From: Streptosporangiaceae bacterium
GTDB taxonomy: Bacteria; Actinomycetota; Actinomycetes; Streptosporangiales; Streptosporangiaceae
Direction of reading: 5' to 3'
Length of the DNA stretch: 10,761 bases
Assembly: GCA_030038715.1 (NCBI GenBank)
Contig: JASHSO010000076.1
Coordinates: 1-10,761, forward strand
Under the pieces are notes generated by a model, which made no database searches, was not told the origin of the DNA, and was given only the letters and a program-made list of their open reading frames with translations. Both the position numbers and the translations under genes were made by a program. Below, one piece after another: positions 7,264 to 10,761 of the stretch (position 1 is the stretch's first letter; each line of letters starts with the position of its first letter).

Positions 7264-7279
7264 GTTGCGAACAAGCAAC
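7264..7279. promoter_or_regulatory. Inverted repeat GTTGC-N6-GCAAC, candidate operator
   Basis: GTTGC (7264-7268) and GCAAC (7275-7279) are perfect 5-bp half-sites with 6 nt between them. They sit in the 114-bp gap between the divergent CMD and MFS genes, at the -35 position relative to TATCGT at 7290. This is a typical place and shape for a MarR-like or TetR-like repressor site controlling an exporter. No regulator gene is seen in the window. Confidence 0.4.
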
Positions 7280-7289
7280 CTTCTGACGG

Positions 7290-7295
7290 TATCGT
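7290..7295 (+). promoter_or_regulatory. -10 element of the MFS gene
   Basis: TATCGT (TANNNT) lies 8 nt before the GTG at 7304, and TTGCGA lies 19 nt upstream (7265-7270) as a possible -35. There is no Shine-Dalgarno sequence before the GTG, so the transcript may be leaderless or nearly so. Confidence 0.45.
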
Positions 7296-7303
7296 TAATC
7301 AAC

Positions 7304-9151
7304 GTGAAAGTGACTTCGAGCCGACCGTCAGCCGACGTGCAGTCCGGGCCGGCGCCATCCGACAGGTACAAGTGGATCGCGCTGTCCAACACCACACTGA
7401 GCGTCACGATGGCCACGATCGACGCATCGATCGTCATCATTGCCATGCCCGCGATCTTCCGTGGCATCCACGTGAACCCGCTGGCGCCAGGCAACATCAC
7501 CTACGTCTTGTGGATGATCATGGGCTACCTGCTGGTGCAGGCGGTCCTGGTGGTCACGCTGGGCCGTCTCGGGGACATGTTCGGCCGGGTCAAGATCTAC
7601 AACCTGGGTTTCGTCGTCTTCACGCTGGCCTCGATCGCACTCTCGCTCGACCCGCTCGCCGGCGCAGACGGCGCACTCTGGCTGATCGTCTGGCGGGTCG
7701 TCCAGGCCTTCGGCGGCGCCATGCTGATGTCGAACTCGGCAGCGATCCTGACCGACGCCTTTCCCGCCAACCAGCGCGGCATGGCGCTCGGCATCAATCA
7801 GATCGCCGGGATCTCCGGTCAGTTCATCGGACTGCTCCTGGGCGGGCTGCTGGCGGCATGGGACTGGCGAGCAGTCTTCTGGGTCAACGTCCCGATCGGC
7901 GTCTGGGGCACGATCTGGGCCTACCGCAGCCTGCGTGAGATCGCCACGACCAAGCGGGCCAGGATCGACTGGGCGGGCAACGTCCTGTTCGCAGTGGGTG
8001 CGACGAGCCTGCTTGCGGCAATCACCTACGGCATCCAGCCCTATGGCGGCCGGGCTACCGGCTGGACCAATCCCTGGGTCGTAGCCGGGTTGATCGGCGG
8101 TGCGGCGGTCCTGGTCGTGTTCGGGGTGGTGGAAACCAAGATCGCCGAGCCGATGTTCAGGATGAGCCTGTTCAAGATCCGGGCCTTCGCCGCTGGCAAC
8201 GCGGCCAGCCTGATGAGTTCGATTGCCCGCGGCGGGCTTCAGTTCATGCTGGTCATCTGGCTGGCCGGGATCTGGCTACCGCTGCATGGCTACAACTACA
8301 CAGTCACGCCGCTGTGGGCCGGGATCTATATGCTGCCGCTGACCGCCGGCTTCCTGATCGCAGGCCCAGTTTCGGGCTACCTGTCCGACCGGTATGGCTC
8401 GCGCCCATTTGCCACCGCCGGCCTGCTGGTAGCCGCGTGCGGCTTCACCGGGCTGATGCTGCTGCCGATCAACTTCCCGTTCCCGGTGTTCGCGGCGATC
8501 ATCTTCTGCAACGGCCTCGGCTCCGGCCTGTTCGCTTCGCCCAACACCTCGTCGATCATGAGCAGCGTTCCGGCCAGGCACCGGGGCGCCGCTTCCGGCA
8601 TGCGGTCGGTCTTCCAGAACTCGGGAATGTCGCTGTCGATAGGGATCTTCTTCTCGCTGATGATCGCTGGCCTGGCCGACACGCTTCCCCGCACCCTCAG
8701 CAGCGGCCTGCGCGCCCAGGGCGTCCCCGCTGCCGTAGCTGCCCATATCGCGCACCTGCCGCCGGTGAGCACGCTGTTCTCGGCGCTGCTCGGGTACAAC
8801 CCGGTGAAGAGCCTGCTGCAGCCTTCGGGAACGCTGTCCAGGCTGCCTGCGCGCAACGCGGCGGTGCTGACCGGCAAGCAGTTCTTCCCGCACCTCATAT
8901 CCGGTCCGTTTCACCACGGCCTGGTCATCGTGTTCACTGCGGCGATCGTCATGTCGGTCCTCGGCGCCATGGTCTCGCTGCTGCGCGGCCGGCAGTTCTA
9001 CTACGAGGAGACCAGCCCTGCGCAAGGTGAGGCCGACATGCCCCGAGTCGGCACCCGCGCACCGGTCACGCCCAGGACGCCGGCGCCGACCGGCGATGGG
9101 CTGCCGCCGCATCGCTCTGGCGAGGGTGTGCCGCGGGCCGCGAGTTCGTAG
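7304..9151 (+). CDS. MFS exporter, DHA2 (EmrB/QacA-like) family, 14 TM
   Basis: A 615-residue inner-membrane, proton-driven drug/metabolite exporter. TM1 carries 'MATIDASIVIIAMPAI' (36-51), the D1-type motif of the family. 'GRLGDMFGRVK' (87-97) is motif A in the TM2-TM3 loop. 'SGQFIGLLLGGLLAAWDWR' (171-189) is the antiporter motif C region, followed by the DHA2 mark 'VFWVNVPIG' (191-199). The number of hydrophobic segments fits 14 TMs, with an outward loop of about 75 residues (460-535) before the last TM and a Pro-rich cytosolic tail (from about 570). GTG 7304 is chosen from the upstream TATCGT and the fit of the hydrophilic N-terminus; the frame is open to a TTG at 7265 within the operator-like repeat, and GTG 7310 is an alternative. 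Cargo cannot be told from sequence. The divergent CMD gene is the nearest functional clue. Confidence 0.93.
   Translation: MKVTSSRPSADVQSGPAPSDRYKWIALSNTTLSVTMATIDASIVIIAMPAIFRGIHVNPLAPGNITYVLWMIMGYLLVQAVLVVTLGRLGDMFGRVKIYNLGFVVFTLASIALSLDPLAGADGALWLIVWRVVQAFGGAMLMSNSAAILTDAFPANQRGMALGINQIAGISGQFIGLLLGGLLAAWDWRAVFWVNVPIGVWGTIWAYRSLREIATTKRARIDWAGNVLFAVGATSLLAAITYGIQPYGGRATGWTNPWVVAGLIGGAAVLVVFGVVETKIAEPMFRMSLFKIRAFAAGNAASLMSSIARGGLQFMLVIWLAGIWLPLHGYNYTVTPLWAGIYMLPLTAGFLIAGPVSGYLSDRYGSRPFATAGLLVAACGFTGLMLLPINFPFPVFAAIIFCNGLGSGLFASPNTSSIMSSVPARHRGAASGMRSVFQNSGMSLSIGIFFSLMIAGLADTLPRTLSSGLRAQGVPAAVAAHIAHLPPVSTLFSALLGYNPVKSLLQPSGTLSRLPARNAAVLTGKQFFPHLISGPFHHGLVIVFTAAIVMSVLGAMVSLLRGRQFYYEETSPAQGEADMPRVGTRAPVTPRTPAPTGDGLPPHRSGEGVPRAASS
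7415..7434 (+). repeat. Perfect 8-bp inverted repeat inside the MFS gene
   Basis: ACGATCGA (7415-7422) and TCGATCGT (7427-7434) flank the 4-nt loop CGCA within the TM1 codons for Thr-Ile-Asp-Ala-Ser-Ile-Val. In mRNA this would be a compact hairpin about 110 nt into the coding region. It may be only a result of GC-rich codon choice. Confidence 0.3.
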
Positions 9152-9232
9152 CACGCCAGGCGTCGGCCGCTGGCACGACACCGCGGCGGCGGCGCACCCG
9201 GAAATGGGACTGCGGCGGGTACGATCGGGTAC
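9152..9232. other. Gap between the MFS and fmdB-like genes
   Basis: This 81-bp gap has a weak inverted repeat, GCCAG (9155-9159) and CTGGC (9170-9174) with a 10-nt loop. It might end MFS transcription, but it is short and has no T tract. The right end holds the -10-like element of the next gene. Confidence 0.25.
9220..9225 (+). promoter_or_regulatory. -10 element, leaderless start of the fmdB-like gene
   Basis: TACGAT (TANNNT, close to TATAAT) ends exactly 7 nt before the GTG at 9233. There is no Shine-Dalgarno sequence in between and no clear -35. Confidence 0.55.
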
Positions 9233-9448
9233 GTGCCACGATATGAGTACCGCTGCCGGGCGTGCGGCGACACCTTCGAGCAGACTCGGCCGATGAGCCA
9301 GGCGGGCGACCCGGCCACCTGCCCGCGGGGCCACGATGACACCGTCAAGCTACTGTCCACCGTGGCAGCCCTGGGCCGGGCGACACAAGCCCCGGTACCG
9401 GGATCGGCTGGCGGCGGCTGCTGCGGCGGTGCCTGCGGCTGCGGTTAG
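9233..9448 (+). CDS. FmdB-family zinc ribbon protein
   Basis: A 71-residue protein beginning 'MPRYEYRCRACGDTFE', the hallmark start of FmdB-type putative regulatory zinc ribbons. Zinc ligands are Cys8 and Cys11, then Cys30 and probably His34 ('CPRGH'), so the second knuckle is CxxxH and not CxxC. A short linker leads to a Gly/Cys tail, 'GGGCCGGACGCG' (60-71), with Cys63, Cys64, Cys68 and Cys70, which might bind metal or be redox-active. The role of this family is not established; the name comes from a gene near formamidase and amidase operons. The GTG start is fixed by the conserved N-terminus and the -10-like hexamer upstream. Confidence 0.88.
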   Translation: MPRYEYRCRACGDTFEQTRPMSQAGDPATCPRGHDDTVKLLSTVAALGRATQAPVPGSAGGGCCGGACGCG

Positions 9449-9523
9449 CCGGCCTGCCACGCAGTCGGCGGCAAACCGTGCCGGGAGTCCGACAGGCTGG
9501 CCGGCCTCGTTCCCTATCCTGCG

Positions 9524-10060
9524 CTAGAGCCAACTCACCCTGGCGCTTTGCAACTCCCCTGCCGGAGCCCTGGCCAGCTCGCCCGCCTTCACCCCTGCCA
9601 GCAGGGTGGCTACGGCGCGCTGCACGTCCGGCACGTGGGCGCGCAGGTTCTCGGCATCCGCGGCCAGCTGCGCGTCCACCTCGATCCCGGCGTCGCGTAG
9701 CAGGCCTTCCAGGTCCGCCAGCTTGCTGCCGACCCAGCCGACAGGGTCGGCGGTCATGGCCGGGTCGAACACGCGCCTGCCCGGCTCCCAGCCGTGCATG
9801 CCCGGGTGGTGGTGCGCGTTATTCAGGCTGCCGGGCGGCGCGTCGACGGTCTCGAGCAGGTCGGCACGCCACACCGGTTCGCCGACCTGGATCGGCCGGG
9901 AGGAGTAGATCGATCCGGTCAGCTCCCCGGCGCGCAGCATCCTGACCTCGAGGCGGACGCCGCGCTCGGCGCCCTCATCCCCCGCGCGGGGATTCGGGTC
10001 CACGAAGAAGATGTCGCCGATCACGACGCCGATCCGGTCGAAGCCGAACATCTGCAGCAT
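9524..10060 (-). CDS. Uncharacterised 178-residue protein
   Basis: I do not recognise a named family. The start is well supported: GAGGAG lies 6 nt before the ATG at 10060. The N-terminal part (1-70) looks like beta strands: 'IGVVIGDIFFVDP' (10-22), then 'GVRLEVRML' (34-42), 'SIYSSRPIQV' (50-59) and 'PVWRADLL' (62-69). A His/Trp-rich middle, 'NNAHHHPGMHGWEPG' (80-94), could bind metal through His83-His85 and His89. The C-terminal half (from about 113) is helical and Ala/Leu-rich. No signal peptide, membrane segment or Cys is present, so it is probably cytosolic. It converges on the fmdB-like gene and is divergent from the small Cys/His gene. The real coding status is supported by the Shine-Dalgarno sequence, the codon pattern and the absence of a better gene on the other strand. 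Confidence 0.78.
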   Translation of the reverse strand: MLQMFGFDRIGVVIGDIFFVDPNPRAGDEGAERGVRLEVRMLRAGELTGSIYSSRPIQVGEPVWRADLLETVDAPPGSLNNAHHHPGMHGWEPGRRVFDPAMTADPVGWVGSKLADLEGLLRDAGIEVDAQLAADAENLRAHVPDVQRAVATLLAGVKAGELARAPAGELQSARVSWL

Positions 10061-10066
10061 GTGTAT

Positions 10067-10072
10067 CTCCTC
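10067..10072 (-). promoter_or_regulatory. Shine-Dalgarno of the 178-residue protein gene
   Basis: On the minus strand GAGGAG sits 6 nt before the ATG at 10060. It is one of the two strongest ribosome sites in the window, fixes the start, and contrasts with the many starts here that lack one. Confidence 0.75.
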
Positions 10073-10178
10073 GCCCGTCTGAGTACTGTGCTCTCATCTT
10101 GGCCGAAGACGGCCCGGCTACCCAGCCCGGCTTGTCGTCAACCACCCACCGCTCCCCCGCGTCATTCCGGCAGGAGCG

Positions 10179-10194
10179 GGCACCGTTCCGTGCC
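10179..10194 (+). other. Hairpin in the leader of the 65-residue protein gene
   Basis: GGCAC (10179-10183) and GTGCC (10190-10194) pair with a 6-nt loop, and flanking GGA/TCC could extend the stem with a bulge. It lies about 20 nt before the AAGGAG ribosome site, so it could affect translation or be the end of another signal. The rest of the 162-bp gap (10061-10222) holds an 8-bp direct repeat GCCCGGCT (10112 and 10125) and no clear promoter. Confidence 0.25.
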
Positions 10195-10211
10195 TCCGGC
10201 GGCGAGCCTCC

Positions 10212-10217
10212 AAGGAG
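10212..10217 (+). promoter_or_regulatory. Shine-Dalgarno of the 65-residue protein gene
   Basis: AAGGAG lies 5 nt before the ATG at 10223. This decides the start of the small gene within a frame that is open for about 430 bp further upstream. Confidence 0.75.
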
Positions 10218-10222
10218 CGACG

Positions 10223-10420
10223 ATGAGCCAGCTGACCTACCGATGCCACAACTGCGGTGCGAGCCACGAACTCGAGCACATCCGCAGGAACCTCTACTAC
10301 GGCCAGCGCGCGATCGGCGACGTGCAGGCGTTCGGCCGCGGCGGCGCGGGCGGCCTCGGCAAGCGGCTAGTGCGCCGCAAGGTCACACGCACGCTGATGC
10401 GCGGGCTGTGGGGCAACTGA
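10223..10420 (+). CDS. Small Cys/His protein, 65 residues, unknown
   Basis: A small basic protein starting 'MSQLTYRCHNCGASHELEHI'. Cys8, Cys11, His15 and His19 are spaced C-x2-C-x3-H-x3-H, which could hold one zinc ion. A Gly-rich linker (38-46) leads to a basic C-terminal part, 'KRLVRRKVTRTLMRG' (47-61), that might touch nucleic acid or membrane. I do not recognise the family. It resembles zinc-ribbon starts, but the second CxxC pair is missing. The start is set by AAGGAG 5 nt upstream. It ends 13 nt before a strong hairpin, so it is probably a single-gene transcript. Function should not be assumed. Confidence 0.72.
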   Translation: MSQLTYRCHNCGASHELEHIRRNLYYGQRAIGDVQAFGRGGAGGLGKRLVRRKVTRTLMRGLWGN

Positions 10421-10433
10421 CCCCTGGGGAACG

Positions 10434-10466
10434 GCTAGCGCGGCGGGCCCGAGCAGGCGCGCTAGC
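10434..10466. terminator. Bidirectional terminator hairpin, overlaps a stop codon
   Basis: GCTAGCGCG (10434-10442) and CGCGCTAGC (10458-10466) form a perfect 9-bp stem with a 15-nt loop. It lies between two converging genes, begins 13 nt after the TGA of the 65-residue gene, and its right arm contains the TAG stop (10464-10462) of the minus-strand gene. The right arm is also part of a 12-bp palindrome (10458-10469). There is no T tract, as is usual in high-GC actinomycetes. Confidence 0.65.
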
Positions 10467-10761
10467 GCGGATCCGGCCTGTCAATGTTCCAGTGCCGCAC
10501 CGCACCGGCCAGCCACGGCGCTTCCTCCGCGCCGCGACGCAGCATGATGCGGGTGACCACCCGCTGGCCGCCGTCGTTGTCCCCGTACAACAGGTCAATG
10601 GTCAGCACCTCGCCGTTCTTGACCGCCGCGACTGCCTCGTCATACTGCGGGTCGTCGCTGTCGCGGAACGCACCCTCCCAGTATCCGACCTCGCCCGGCG
10701 CGATCATCAGATCCAAGCCCTGACGGCGGAAGCTGTCGGGGTCTGGCCGCGGCGGGTTGGC
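10462..10761 (-). CDS. Unknown protein, C-terminal 99 residues (runs off right edge)
   Basis: The frame is open from the window edge to the TAG at 10464-10462. The visible 99 residues are acidic and mixed alpha/beta: 'PPRPDPDSFRRQG' (3-15), 'GEVGYWEGAF' (23-32), an acidic helix 'DDPQYDEAVAAVKNG' (36-50), strands 'VLTIDLLYGD' (52-61) and 'RVVTRIMLRR' (67-76), and an end 'RHWNIDRPDPR' (89-99). A TTG at 10716 could start a shorter 84-residue product, but the upstream residues continue in the same style, so the true N-terminus is probably outside. I do not recognise the family. The stop lies inside the shared terminator stem. Confidence 0.65.
   Translation of the reverse strand, partial: ANPPRPDPDSFRRQGLDLMIAPGEVGYWEGAFRDSDDPQYDEAVAAVKNGEVLTIDLLYGDNDGGQRVVTRIMLRRGAEEAPWLAGAVRHWNIDRPDPR

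Noticed and set aside
8276..9334. 352-codon open frame on the minus strand over the exporter and fmdB-like genes
   Set aside because: It spans two clear plus-strand genes and has shadow composition with no motif.
9448..9505. Inverted repeat GCCGGCC / GGCCGGC between the fmdB-like and 178-residue genes, considered as a terminator
   Set aside because: The arms are 44 nt apart and the possible inner stems compete with each other, so no compact hairpin is supported.
10112..10132. Two copies of GCCCGGCT, 13 nt apart, considered as an operator or the start of an array
   Set aside because: There are only two short copies of a GC-rich word in GC-rich DNA, with no further copies or regular spacing.
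9794..10222. Upstream extension of the 65-residue gene to 9794
   Set aside because: It runs antisense to the 178-residue gene, and AAGGAG fixes the start at 10223.
1..10761. CRISPR array, tRNA/rRNA genes, transposase, integrase or attachment site
   Set aside because: I looked for these on both strands and saw none; gene spacing and composition look even across the window.

Overview
The window is GC-rich, gene-dense DNA with GTG and ATG starts, many third-position G/C codons and short gaps between genes. A MurA carrying the 'PGFMTDWQQP' type of loop, a P450 paired with a small ferredoxin, and an FmdB-type zinc ribbon with a CPxGH motif all point to a high-GC actinomycete. I cannot name the genus. 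Ten genes are supported as whole or partly visible coding regions, plus one partial gene at each edge (P450 on the left, an unknown protein on the right).

Layout: (1) 1-812, minus strand: a ferredoxin gene followed by a cytochrome P450 that runs off the left edge. Their stop and start overlap (ATGA), so they form an electron-transfer operon, with a good sigma70-like promoter around 856-884. (2) 968-2275, plus: murA, the first committed step of peptidoglycan synthesis, ending at a hairpin shared with the next, convergent gene. (3) 2306-3730, minus: a two-domain protein with an N-terminal Pol-beta-type nucleotidyltransferase and a C-terminal LOG (TIGR00730-like) domain. This is the most unusual gene here. 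(4) 3860-5143, plus: an S33-family proline-iminopeptidase-like hydrolase, divergent from the fusion gene. (5) 5198-6604, plus: a predicted lipoprotein with about seven TolB/PD40-like propeller repeats. (6) 6620-7189, minus: a carboxymuconolactone-decarboxylase-family protein. (7) 7304-9151, plus: a 14-TM DHA2-type MFS exporter, divergent from (6), with a candidate operator between them. (8) 9233-9448, plus: an FmdB-like zinc ribbon. (9) 9524-10060, minus: an unrecognised 178-residue protein. (10) 10223-10420, plus: a 65-residue Cys/His protein. (11) 10462-10761, minus: the C-terminal 99 residues of an unknown protein, convergent with (10) across a strong hairpin that contains its own stop codon.

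No tRNA, rRNA, CRISPR array, insertion sequence, attachment site or origin was seen. The region reads as core and accessory chromosomal genes, not as a mobile element. A recurring structural theme is that six start codons (murA, the fusion gene, the hydrolase, the CMD gene, the MFS gene and fmdB) have no Shine-Dalgarno sequence but have a TANNNT-like hexamer 6-8 nt upstream, as expected for leaderless transcripts. Three other genes (ferredoxin, the 178-aa and the 65-aa genes) have clear Shine-Dalgarno sequences. No single undescribed multi-gene system is evident. The best lead for new biochemistry is the nucleotidyltransferase-LOG fusion.
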